The notes under the pieces were generated by a model that saw nothing but the letters and a program-made list of their open reading frames with translations, was not told the origin of the DNA and made no database searches. Below are positions 6,616 through 13,978 of a DNA stretch of 18,037 nt, in pieces. Both the position numbers and the translations under genes were made by a program. Within the stretch, counting starts at the first letter, position 1; each line of letters begins with the position of its first letter. The DNA is from an uncultured Clostridia bacterium (GTDB taxonomy: Bacteria; Bacillota; Clostridia; Christensenellales; Aristaeellaceae), in NCBI GenBank assembly GCA_934643825.1, contig CAKUCW010000045.1:1-18037 (forward strand), read 5' to 3'.

Positions 6616-7824
6616 ATGGGTAAAATGAATATTGCGGTTTTCTTCGGTTCGCGGAGCTGCGAGCATGATGTGTCGATCGTGTCGGCGCTTCAGCTGATCG
6701 AGGCGGCGAAGGCGGCGGGCTTCAACGTGACGCCGGTCTACATTTCCCGCGACGGATTGTGGTATACGGGCGAGCCGCTGGAGCAGATCGAGACGTTCCG
6801 CGACTTTAACCCGATGACCAAGGGCATTACGCGTGTAACGCTCGATGTGACCGCGAACGCGGGCGACCTGTGGGCCTGGCCGCCGCAGAGAGCCGGTCTG
6901 TTTGCAAAAGTGCCGACGCCGGTTGCGCATATCGACTGCGCGATTCCGGTTTTCCACGGCTGGCATGGCGAGGACGGCACCATTCAGGGTCTGTTTGAAA
7001 TGGCAAACATCCCGTATGCGTCCACGGGCGTGCTGGGCTCTGCCATCGGCATGGATAAGATTGCGATGAAGCTGCTGCTGCGCGGCGCGGGCTATCCGGT
7101 GCTGGACTTCGTATGGTTTACGCGTGAGCAGATTAAAAAAGACCGCAAAGCGGTCGTTGCGCGTGTCGAGAAGGAAATCAAGTATCCGGCGTTCATCAAG
7201 CCGGCGGCGCTGGGCTCTTCCATCGGCGTTTCCCGTGCGAAAAACCGCGACGAGCTGGAGCGTGCGCTGGAGGTTGCCGCGTCCTATGACCGCCGCGTCC
7301 TCGTAGAGGTCGGCGTGGTGCATCCGGTTGAAATCAACTGCGCGGCGCTGGGCTATGGCGAAGAGGTGCAGACCTCGGTCTGCGAGATGCCGATTCCGTC
7401 GAGCAACGACACGTTCCTCGATTTCTGGCAGAAGTATCTGCGCAACGCAAGCACGAAGGGAGAGGAGAGCCGCGGCATGAAGTCGCTCAGCCGCGCCGTG
7501 CCTGCGCCGATCGGCGAGGAGCTGACCAAGAGAATCCAGACGATGACCGCGGAAATCTTCAAGCTGATGGACTGCTGCGGAACGATTCGCGTGGACTATA
7601 TTCTGGACCAGAACGACGTGCTGTTTGTCAACGAGCCGAACACGATCCCCGGCTCTCTGGCGTTCTATCTCTGGAAGGCGTGCGGGCTGGATTTCCCGAA
7701 GCTGGTGGAGAAGATGGTCGAGGACGCGCTGCGCAAGCATGCTGATAAGAACAGCAGCGTATTTGCCTACGATTCCAGCATCCTCAAGAAGGTTGCTTCC
7801 GGCAGCAAGGGCGCGAAGCGGTAA
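6616..7824 (+). CDS. ddl: D-alanine--D-alanine ligase family protein
   Basis: ATP-grasp ligase of 402 residues that would join two D-alanines for the peptidoglycan stem. The N-terminal loop is GSRSCEHDVS (11-20), where many Ddl have GGRS. HGWHGEDGTIQG (114-125) is canonical, the ATP-binding KPAALGSSIGV is at 195-205, RVDYIL at 325-330, and NEPNTIPGS at 339-347 carries the metal-binding Glu and Asn. The omega-loop reads FLDFWQKY, with Tyr274 at the position that in this family favours D-alanine over D-lactate. The C-terminal PGSLAFYLW differs from the textbook PG-F/M-T pattern and is longer, so this may be a divergent branch and not the only Ddl in the genome. AGGAG at 6600-6604 lies 11 bases before the ATG. 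Its gene partner is the MurF-like ligase, the next enzyme in the pathway. Confidence 0.88.
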   Translation: MGKMNIAVFFGSRSCEHDVSIVSALQLIEAAKAAGFNVTPVYISRDGLWYTGEPLEQIETFRDFNPMTKGITRVTLDVTANAGDLWAWPPQRAGLFAKVPTPVAHIDCAIPVFHGWHGEDGTIQGLFEMANIPYASTGVLGSAIGMDKIAMKLLLRGAGYPVLDFVWFTREQIKKDRKAVVARVEKEIKYPAFIKPAALGSSIGVSRAKNRDELERALEVAASYDRRVLVEVGVVHPVEINCAALGYGEEVQTSVCEMPIPSSNDTFLDFWQKYLRNASTKGEESRGMKSLSRAVPAPIGEELTKRIQTMTAEIFKLMDCCGTIRVDYILDQNDVLFVNEPNTIPGSLAFYLWKACGLDFPKLVEKMVEDALRKHADKNSSVFAYDSSILKKVASGSKGAKR

Positions 7825-7825
7825 G

Positions 7826-8048
7826 GGGGAACGGGGTTTTGGGGCGTCGCCCCAAGCCCCAGCAGGGAACATTGTTCCCTGCACCCTTTCTCCCTGTATC
7901 ACTTCGTGATACAGGACAATAACCATATTCTGTTATTCTCATGCTTTGCGCAGCAAAGCAAAGATGGGGTTAAGGGGACAATGTCCCCTTGCGGGTTAAG
8001 GGCAGCGCCCTTATAGGGTTTGGGGCAAAGCCCCAAAAACGTCCCCCC
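7826..8048. repeat. hairpin-array intergenic element with inverted ends
   Basis: This gap between two convergent genes is filled with consecutive perfect palindromes. The paired arms are 7839-7845/7849-7855, 7862-7870/7874-7882, 7893-7902/7906-7915, 7942-7949/7953-7960, 7972-7979/7983-7990, 7997-8003/8007-8013 and 8019-8026/8030-8037. A weaker pair is 7918-7923/7932-7937. Seven have 7 to 10 bp stems, a loop of exactly three bases and a C-G closing pair, but all stems differ in sequence. The outer ends, GGGGGAACG... at 7826 and ...CGTCCCCCC ending at 8048, are imperfect inverted repeats of about 20 bases. No U-run follows any stem on either strand, so these are not ordinary terminators. There is no open frame of note. 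Confidence 0.85.
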
Positions 8049-8050
8049 TC

Positions 8051-8665
8051 TTAATATCCCAAGTCTTCGTCAATGAGGAGAACTTTGGTCGTCTTTCCGC
8101 CGGGCGCAAGCTCGAACGATGCGACGATGTGGCACATGGGGCTCATGCACTGCGCCGGGTTGCAGGAACCGCTTTCGGCACAGGGCGTATTTAACCCCTG
8201 ACGGCGGGCGTTGAGCGGGCAGGCAACTTCCTTGATGCGCTTGACCGCCTGCGCATAGCCGCCGCTGACCAGCTTGTTTCTGCCGACGACGACGTAGACC
8301 GTCGAAGGTCCGTAGCACATCGCCGCGACGCGGTTGCCATTGCCGTCGATCTGCACGAGCAGACCATCCTGCGTCAGCGCGTTGGCAGAACAGATGTAGA
8401 CCTGCGCATTCATCGCCTGATGGAGCAGCGCGGGACGCTCGGCGGGCGCGACTTCCCAATGCCAGAGAACCTCATGACCGTTTTCACGCAGGAGCTGAGC
8501 CAGCCCCATCTGCTGACAGGTGGAGCTTCCGCCGAACGCAACGGATGCGCCCGCGGGCATGTCCGACAGGATAAACGAGGCGGCTTCCTGCGCGGTTTTG
8601 AAAACGGCGGCTTTGAAATGACGCCGCTCCAATGCGGCAGCGGTTTTTTCGAGCATTTCCATCAT
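8051..8665 (-). CDS. LUD-domain protein (lactate-utilization LutC/YkgG-like)
   Basis: A 204-residue protein of the LUD (DUF162) superfamily, to which LutB and LutC of the lactate oxidation complex belong. Family blocks are VAFGGSSTCQQMG (42-54), SANALTQDGLLVQIDGNGNRVAAM (93-116), GPSTVYVVVGRNKLV (119-133) and CPLNARR (149-155). A Cys-rich tail follows with Cys162, Cys168, Cys173 and Cys178, which could bind a metal or an Fe-S cluster. The other lut genes are not adjacent, so a role in lactate use is not supported by context; many Clostridia carry this short stand-alone type with unknown function. The start is set by GGGAGG (plus-strand 8674-8679), 8 bases before ATG; an ATG three bases later is also possible. 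It has its own extended -10 promoter and runs convergently to ddl. Confidence 0.82.
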   Translation of the reverse strand: MMEMLEKTAAALERRHFKAAVFKTAQEAASFILSDMPAGASVAFGGSSTCQQMGLAQLLRENGHEVLWHWEVAPAERPALLHQAMNAQVYICSANALTQDGLLVQIDGNGNRVAAMCYGPSTVYVVVGRNKLVSGGYAQAVKRIKEVACPLNARRQGLNTPCAESGSCNPAQCMSPMCHIVASFELAPGGKTTKVLLIDEDLGY

Positions 8666-8700
8666 AAAACATTCCTCCCTGTTTTGAATTTGGCAGCTTT

Positions 8701-8709
8701 ATTATACCA
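8701..8709 (-). promoter_or_regulatory. extended -10 promoter of the LUD gene
   Basis: Read on the minus strand, this is TGGTATAAT, a perfect -10 hexamer preceded by the TGn extension. Only a weak TTTTCT lies at the -35 distance (plus 8724-8729), as is common for extended -10 promoters. Transcription would begin about 30 bases before the ATG. No clear opposing promoter was found for the divergent membrane-protein gene. Confidence 0.68.
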
Positions 8710-8751
8710 GCCGACGGAAGGGGAGAAAAGCACTTTTTTGAGGTGAGCGCG

Positions 8752-9675
8752 TTGCTGGACGAATGGTTTGAAAAAAAGGTGGACAAGGTCTGTGAAGTCG
8801 TCCCGGCTTATATCCATCCGCGCAAGATTCGTTTGGCAAACTCCTCCGTCGGCTGGCGGCTGTATCTTTACGGAAGCAGCCTGAAGCGCACAATGATGAG
8901 CGGATATAACCGTATCCGTTCCGAGGACGAGATGGATCTCTTCATGAAAGAAACGGCGGAGAAGAGCGACGATATGATGGCGCGGGCTGCTGTTTTTTTC
9001 AAGGAAAAGGCGCGGCTGCTCGCTGTACTGGATGACGCGGGAATGCGGCTTCGGTTCGCGACAACGCTGTTTTTGTTCGGGCTGGCGGCGCTGGGCACGC
9101 TGGCGGTCGGCGGGCGGGAGATGGCGCTGTGCGCGGAGATGATCTGCCTGCTGCTGCTGTCCGCGGCGATGGAGCTGGGCTATGAGCCGATCTGCGGAGG
9201 CATCCGGCAGCGGTATTTGTTTTCGGTCTGCCTGCGAACGCTGGCGCTGTCCATCCCGCTGGCGGATTATTTCCCGCGGTACATCGCTTACGGCGTGATG
9301 AGCAATATCGTGCTGCAATGCGCGATGCTCGCCATGATCGGCGCCCATCTGGCGCTGTTCTGTGCGCTCATCCTGTTCAATAAGCGACAACCTCTGTTGC
9401 TTCGCCTGTTCAGCGGCGTGCTGGGCATTGTGCCGGCGCTGACGGCGGCATCCGGTCTGGCGCTGGCGGCGGCTGGTTTTGCGCAGGGACAGATGGCGTC
9501 GGGCATCCTGCGTGCGGCAGGTATCCTGCTTGCCTTCTTTGGCGATCGACTGATGGCGGTGACCGCGCTGGGCGGCATCCGCCTGAAATATGAAAGCGTA
9601 TGGGAATGGCTGCTGATTTGCGGCGGCTCGATGCTGATGATGACTGGCGCGTGGATGAGTGCCGCGCCGATTTGA
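8752..9675 (+). CDS. uncharacterised multi-pass membrane protein
   Basis: I do not recognise this 307-residue protein. The first 100 residues are charged and probably cytoplasmic, with a basic region around LYGSSLKRTMMSGYNRIRSED. About six hydrophobic segments follow, near 102-119, 124-143, 181-209, 216-243, 250-272 and 283-302, with a weaker one near 156-172. Several Cys residues occur in the membrane part. No catalytic motif is evident. The TTG start is chosen because GAGGTGA (8740-8746) lies 5 bases before it; an in-frame GTG at 8743 overlaps that binding site. The stop is 21 bases from lepA, so the two are probably co-transcribed. In some Clostridia, as I recall, sporulation genes precede lepA, but nothing in this protein resembles SpoIIP or Gpr. 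Confidence 0.8.
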   Translation: MLDEWFEKKVDKVCEVVPAYIHPRKIRLANSSVGWRLYLYGSSLKRTMMSGYNRIRSEDEMDLFMKETAEKSDDMMARAAVFFKEKARLLAVLDDAGMRLRFATTLFLFGLAALGTLAVGGREMALCAEMICLLLLSAAMELGYEPICGGIRQRYLFSVCLRTLALSIPLADYFPRYIAYGVMSNIVLQCAMLAMIGAHLALFCALILFNKRQPLLLRLFSGVLGIVPALTAASGLALAAAGFAQGQMASGILRAAGILLAFFGDRLMAVTALGGIRLKYESVWEWLLICGGSMLMMTGAWMSAAPI

Positions 9676-9696
9676 CCTGAAACGGAGGATATCAAT

Positions 9697-11502
9697 TTGC
9701 AAAGCGAACGCATGGATAAGATTCGCAATTTCTGTATTATCGCGCATATCGACCACGGCAAATCCACACTGGCGGACAGACTGCTGGAAAAGACCGGCGT
9801 TTTTGAAAAGCGCGAGATGGTCGAGCAGGTGCTGGATTCCATGGAACTGGAGCGCGAGCGGGGCATCACCATCAAGAGCAAAGCCGTTCACATGCAGTAT
9901 AAGGCGCAGGATGGGGAAACCTATACGCTGAACCTGATTGACACCCCCGGTCATGTTGACTTTACCTATGAGGTGTCCCGTGCGCTGGCGGCGTGCGAGG
10001 GTGCGCTGCTCGTCGTGGATGCGACGCAGGGCGTAGAGGCGCAGACGCTGGCGAACGTCTATATGGCGCTGGATCACGATCTGGAGATCGTGCCGGTCAT
10101 CAATAAAATCGACCTGCCCAGCGCACGCCCGGATGAGGTGCGCACGGAGATCGAGGACGTTATCGGTCTGGATGCGTCCGAAGCGCCGCTCATCAGCGCG
10201 AAGGTCGGTCTGGGCATCGACGATGTGCTGGAAAGCGTGGTCAAAATGATGCCCGCGCCGACGGGCGACGAGAATGCGCCCCTGCAGGCGCTCATCTTCG
10301 ACTCGTTCTACGATAACTATCGCGGAGCCATCTGCTTTGTGCGCGTTGTGTCCGGCACGGTGCGGGCGGGCATGACCATCCGGATGATGAACACCGGCGC
10401 GAAGTTTGACGTGGTCGAGGTCGGCGTGCGCAGCCCGGGCTATGATCCGGTCGATGCGCTGCGGGCGGGTGATGTCGGCTATATTGCCGCATCCATCAAA
10501 GACCTGCACGATACACGCGTGGGCGATACGATCACGGACGATGCCAATCCGGCGGCGGAGGAGCTGCCCGGCTACCGTCAGGTGAACCCGATGGTCTTCT
10601 GCGGCATTTATCCGGCGGACGGCGCGGACTACGAGAGCCTGAAGGATGCGCTGGAAAAGCTTCAGCTCAACGATGCTTCGCTGACCTATGACCCGGAAAC
10701 GAGCCAGGCGCTCGGATTCGGCTTCCGCTGCGGCTTCCTCGGCTTGCTGCACATGGAAATCATTCAGGAAAGACTGGAACGCGAGTTTGACCTCGACCTC
10801 ATCACGACCGCGCCGAGCGTTATCTTCAAGGTATACAAGACGGACGGTTCGGAAGTCGATGTGGATAACCCGTCGAACCTGCCGCCGATCAGCGTCATCG
10901 AGCATATGGAAGAGCCGTTTGTCAAGGCGAGCATCCACACGCCGCAGGAATATGTCGGCGCACTGATGGAGGTCTGCCAGAACAAGCGCGGCGTATTCAA
11001 GGACATGGTCTACGAAGGACAGCGCGTCTGCCTGCATTACGAGATGCCGCTGGCGGAGATCATCTTCGATTTCTTTGACCAGATTAAGAGCCGGAGCCGC
11101 GGCTACGCAAGCTATGACTATGAGCTGTGCGGCTATCAGGAGAGCGATTTGGTGAAGCTGGATATCCTGCTCAACGGCGATCCGTGCGACGCGCTGTCGA
11201 TGATCGTGCATCGCGACCGGGCGTATGCGCGTGGACGCTGCATCGCCGAGAAGCTCAAGGATGTCATTCCGCGCCAGATGTTCGAAATTCCGATTCAGGC
11301 TGCCATCGGCGGCAAGGTCATTGCGCGGGAAACGGTTAAGGCGATGCGCAAGGACGTGCTGGCGAAGTGCTATGGCGGCGACATCAGCCGTAAGCGCAAG
11401 CTGCTTGAAAAGCAGAAGGAAGGCAAGAAGCGCATGCGCCAGCTGGGCAGCGTACAGGTGCCGAGCGAAGCGTTCATGGCTGTGCTGAAGATGGATGAAT
11501 AA
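9697..11502 (+). CDS. lepA: elongation factor 4 (LepA), ribosomal back-translocase GTPase
   Basis: Translation GTPase of 601 residues that acts on the ribosome; reported roles are back-translocation and support of initiation or 30S assembly. G1 is AHIDHGKST (16-24), G2 is in RERGITI (54-60), G3 is DTPGH (82-86) and G4 is NKID (136-139). EF-G-like domains II, III and V follow, and the family-specific C-terminal domain ends in the basic KRKLLEKQKEGKKRMR. Length is normal. The TTG at 9697 is taken as start because GGAGG (9684-9688) precedes it by 8 bases; the internal ATG at 9712 lacks a binding site. It lies between the unknown membrane gene and hemW, and the lepA-hemW-hrcA order is a common Bacillota arrangement. 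Confidence 0.97.
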   Translation: MQSERMDKIRNFCIIAHIDHGKSTLADRLLEKTGVFEKREMVEQVLDSMELERERGITIKSKAVHMQYKAQDGETYTLNLIDTPGHVDFTYEVSRALAACEGALLVVDATQGVEAQTLANVYMALDHDLEIVPVINKIDLPSARPDEVRTEIEDVIGLDASEAPLISAKVGLGIDDVLESVVKMMPAPTGDENAPLQALIFDSFYDNYRGAICFVRVVSGTVRAGMTIRMMNTGAKFDVVEVGVRSPGYDPVDALRAGDVGYIAASIKDLHDTRVGDTITDDANPAAEELPGYRQVNPMVFCGIYPADGADYESLKDALEKLQLNDASLTYDPETSQALGFGFRCGFLGLLHMEIIQERLEREFDLDLITTAPSVIFKVYKTDGSEVDVDNPSNLPPISVIEHMEEPFVKASIHTPQEYVGALMEVCQNKRGVFKDMVYEGQRVCLHYEMPLAEIIFDFFDQIKSRSRGYASYDYELCGYQESDLVKLDILLNGDPCDALSMIVHRDRAYARGRCIAEKLKDVIPRQMFEIPIQAAIGGKVIARETVKAMRKDVLAKCYGGDISRKRKLLEKQKEGKKRMRQLGSVQVPSEAFMAVLKMDE

Positions 11503-11561
11503 AGAAGGACGCCGGAAAATATTTTGCCGGGCATGAGGCAAAGTGTTCAAGGAAGGGTAAA

Positions 11562-12707
11562 ATGGAAGCGATTTCGATTTATATCCATATTCCGATGTGC
11601 GTCAAAAAGTGTGCGTATTGCGATTTTACGTCTTTCTCCGGAAGGATGAATCAGCGGGATGCGTATACGGATGCCGTCTGCCGCGAGATGCGCGAGCAGG
11701 CGGCTTTTTTCGGTGCGCGGAGGGTAAATACCGTATTTTTCGGTGGGGGAACGCCGACCCTGATGACCGGCGGACAGATTCGGCGGATCATGGACACGCT
11801 GAGGGCGTGCTTTGACCTTGCGCCGGATGCGGAAATCACGATGGAGGGCAACCCGGGGACGCTGAGCGCGGAGAATCTGGCTGCATATCGTGCGGCGGGC
11901 GTAAACCGGCTGTCGCTGGGCGTGCAGAGCATGGATGACGGGCTGCTGGCGGGCATCGGGCGCATTCATACGGCGGCGCAGGCGAAGCAGGCGGTCAGCA
12001 TGGTGCGGGAAGCCGGGTTTGAAAACCTGAACCTCGACCTGATGCTCGGGCTGCCGGGGCAGACGGCGGCACAATGGCGGGATACGCTCGGGCAGGCGAT
12101 TGCGCTTGAACCGGAGCATCTGAGCTGTTACAGTCTGATTTTAGAAGAAGGAACGCCGCTGGAACGGCAGGTTCAAGAAGGAACATGCGCTCCCCTGCCG
12201 GACGAGGATGCGCTCTGCGAGATGGACGACTGCACGGAAGAGATGACGCGGCAGGCGGGCTATACGCGATATGAGGTATCCAACTACGCCAAAGCGGGGA
12301 AGGAATGCCGCCACAACATCGTATATTGGGAATGCCTGCCGTATCTGGGCATCGGCTGCGCGGCGCACAGCGATTTGGACGGGCGGCGGTTTTATAATCC
12401 GGATCATTGGGAAGACTATTTTCAAACCATCGGGCAGAAGAAAAGGACGGCTGAGGGCGACGACTCGCGGGAAGAGCGGATGTTTGAGCGCGTGATGATG
12501 GGTCTGAGGATGATTCGCGGGATGGATGAAGGGCGGTTTGAGCGGGATTTCCATATGCGTCCGGAGGAAGTATGGAAGAAGAGCATTCCGCAGATGAAAG
12601 AGAAAAAACTGATGGAGAGCGGAAACGGACGGCTGTATCTGACGCGGCGCGGCATGCAGGTGATGAACGCGGTGCTGGTGGAGATGCTGGAAGAGACAGA
12701 GGGCTAA
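11562..12707 (+). CDS. hemW: heme chaperone HemW (radical SAM family)
   Basis: A 381-residue radical SAM protein. The cluster-binding motif is C-x3-C-x2-C with Cys13, Cys17 and Cys20 in MCVKKCAYCDF, followed by VFFGGGTPTLM, EGNPGTL and the LSLGVQSMDD segment. The HemW signature RHNIVYW and LGIGCAAHS are present, and the C-terminal HemN-type domain reaches the end. HemW proteins bind heme and pass it to respiratory proteins; they were long misannotated as oxygen-independent coproporphyrinogen oxidase (HemN). True HemN has a different motif with an extra Cys (C-x3-C-x2-C-x-C), whereas the residues after Cys20 here are Asp and Phe, as in HemW. AAGGAAGGG precedes the ATG. The 59-base gap after lepA shows no clear terminator, so the genes are probably co-transcribed. 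A strong hairpin closes the unit downstream. Confidence 0.93.
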   Translation: MEAISIYIHIPMCVKKCAYCDFTSFSGRMNQRDAYTDAVCREMREQAAFFGARRVNTVFFGGGTPTLMTGGQIRRIMDTLRACFDLAPDAEITMEGNPGTLSAENLAAYRAAGVNRLSLGVQSMDDGLLAGIGRIHTAAQAKQAVSMVREAGFENLNLDLMLGLPGQTAAQWRDTLGQAIALEPEHLSCYSLILEEGTPLERQVQEGTCAPLPDEDALCEMDDCTEEMTRQAGYTRYEVSNYAKAGKECRHNIVYWECLPYLGIGCAAHSDLDGRRFYNPDHWEDYFQTIGQKKRTAEGDDSREERMFERVMMGLRMIRGMDEGRFERDFHMRPEEVWKKSIPQMKEKKLMESGNGRLYLTRRGMQVMNAVLVEMLEETEG

Positions 12708-12724
12708 ACCTGCTTCAAAGATAC

Positions 12725-12760
12725 ATTCGGGCGTCCCAAACCGGCATGGGACGCCCGAAT
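12725..12760 (+). terminator. strong hairpin terminator after hemW
   Basis: Two perfect 14-base arms, 12725-12738 (starting ATTCGGGCG) and 12747-12760, enclose an 8-base loop. The following TTGTCG is only weakly T-rich, but the stem is very stable and lies 18 bases after the hemW stop, separating it from the heat-shock operon. Confidence 0.72.
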
Positions 12761-12837
12761 TGTCGTATGGGCTGACTGAACGTTTGAACAAAGGACAGGA
12801 AAAGTCAAATTTATCGAAAAAAGTTATGTCAGGGGTG

Positions 12838-12866
12838 TTGACAAAAACGGCTAAGCGTGGTATCTT
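12838..12866 (+). promoter_or_regulatory. sigma-A promoter of the hrcA operon
   Basis: TTGACA (12838-12843) and TATCTT (12861-12866) are spaced by 17 bases. Transcription would start near 12873, placing the CIRCE operator just inside the transcript, its normal location in Gram-positive bacteria. A 6-base inverted repeat, AGCGTG and CACGCT, also brackets the -10 box. Confidence 0.82.
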
Positions 12867-12877
12867 TATCACGCTGA

Positions 12878-12904
12878 TTAGCACTCGACAGCCTTGAGTG
12901 CTAA
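12878..12904 (+). promoter_or_regulatory. CIRCE operator (HrcA binding site)
   Basis: TTAGCACTC (12878-12886), a 9-base spacer and GAGTGCTAA (12896-12904) match the CIRCE consensus exactly. HrcA dimers bind this inverted repeat and repress chaperone operons; repression weakens on heat shock when GroE is titrated. It lies 33 bases before the hrcA start codon. Confidence 0.98.
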
Positions 12905-12937
12905 CAACAGCGAACAGCCGAAAGGAGGAACGCGGGA

Positions 12938-13978
12938 ATGGATCTCATTGATCGTAAGTATCGAATCTTGCAGGCGATCATTGATGACTATATCCTGACC
13001 GCCTTGCCAGTCGGCTCCCGAACGATTTCCCGAAAATATGAACAGAAGCTTTCCTCGGCGACCATCCGAAACGAGATGAGCGACTTGGAAGAGCTTGGCT
13101 ATCTCGATTCCCCGCATACGTCCGCCGGACGCATCCCGTCGTATAAAGCCTATCGGCTCTATGTCGATCAGATGATTCATCCGGCGCCGCTGAGCCGGGA
13201 AGAAAGCGCTTTCATTAAAAACTGCTTTGAACACAGGATTGGTCAGGTGGAAGAACTGAGCGCGAGAATCGCCAAGGCGCTCTCGAGCATGACGCATTAT
13301 ACGACCGCCGTGCTGACCAGAGCGCCGCGGGAGGATCAGATGCTCAGCCACCTGCAGCTGGTGCCGATTTCGGACAGAAGGCTGCTGCTGGTACTGGTGA
13401 CCAAAAGCGGTGCGGTTCGCCAAAGCGTCCTAGACATTGACAAGCCGATTGCGCCGGATGCGCTCTATACGGTATCCCGGATCATCTCAAGTGAGCTGGA
13501 GGGATGCCCGATCAGCCAGCTGCCCACAGAGCTGACCCGCCTTGCACAGGGCGGCGAGGAAGACATGCGGACGCTGATGGGTGCAATCGCCGCACAGCCG
13601 CCCGAAGCGGACGGCAGCGTCGGTTCGCTGGTTGTCGGCGGACGCTCGAACCTGCTGAGCTTCCCGGAGTATTCCGATGTGGACAAAGCCAAGGAACTGC
13701 TCAGCGTGCTTGAAACGCGGGAAAAAGTCGTTTCCCTTCTCTCCCAGCAGGGGGAGATGGAGATCTCCGTCAGAATCGGTCCGGAAACGGGCATGGAGGA
13801 AACGAAGGATTGTTCCATCGTGACGGCGAGCTATCGCCTGAGCGACGGCACGGTCAACACGATCGGCTTGATCGGTCCGACCCGAATGCAGTACGGCAAA
13901 GTGCTTTCCGTGCTGGGCGAGGTCGGCAAGTCGATCACGGAGCTGCTTGACGAGCAGAATAAAAACCATGAAAAGTAA
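12938..13978 (+). CDS. hrcA: heat-inducible transcription repressor HrcA
   Basis: A 346-residue repressor. The N-terminal winged helix, DRKYRILQAIIDDYILTALP then VGSRTISRKY, SSATIRNEMSDLEELGYL and SAGRIPS (about 5-70), is typical. The middle and C-terminal parts hold the GAF-like dimerisation domain, with YRLYVDQM near 70 and NTIGLIGPTRMQYGKV near 307-322 as family landmarks. The ATG is preceded by AGGAGG (12922-12927). It is the first gene of the operon whose CIRCE site it should bind, so it is autoregulated. Its last codons overlap the grpE start by 11 bases. Confidence 0.96.
   Translation: MDLIDRKYRILQAIIDDYILTALPVGSRTISRKYEQKLSSATIRNEMSDLEELGYLDSPHTSAGRIPSYKAYRLYVDQMIHPAPLSREESAFIKNCFEHRIGQVEELSARIAKALSSMTHYTTAVLTRAPREDQMLSHLQLVPISDRRLLLVLVTKSGAVRQSVLDIDKPIAPDALYTVSRIISSELEGCPISQLPTELTRLAQGGEEDMRTLMGAIAAQPPEADGSVGSLVVGGRSNLLSFPEYSDVDKAKELLSVLETREKVVSLLSQQGEMEISVRIGPETGMEETKDCSIVTASYRLSDGTVNTIGLIGPTRMQYGKVLSVLGEVGKSITELLDEQNKNHEK

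Noticed and set aside
5002..7926. Very long minus-strand open frame (about 970 codons) opposite the Mur ligase and ddl genes, and a similar one at 8662-11550
   Set aside because: These are mirror frames caused by the GC-rich codon bias of the plus-strand genes. They are rich in Arg, His and Gln, have no family motifs, and lie opposite genes with clear motifs.
7826..8048. Interpreting the hairpin array as a CRISPR array
   Set aside because: There is no repeated direct unit of 25-40 bases with unique spacers, and no cas gene nearby; the repetition is of structure only.
11515..11541. CCGG...CCGG palindrome between lepA and hemW as a terminator
   Set aside because: It has only four strong pairs, a central A/T palindrome with no real loop, and no T-run. 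Readthrough into hemW is more likely.
12803..12809. AGTCAAA as a CtsR operator near hrcA
   Set aside because: CtsR sites are tandem heptads; only one is present, upstream of the promoter, so chance is likely.
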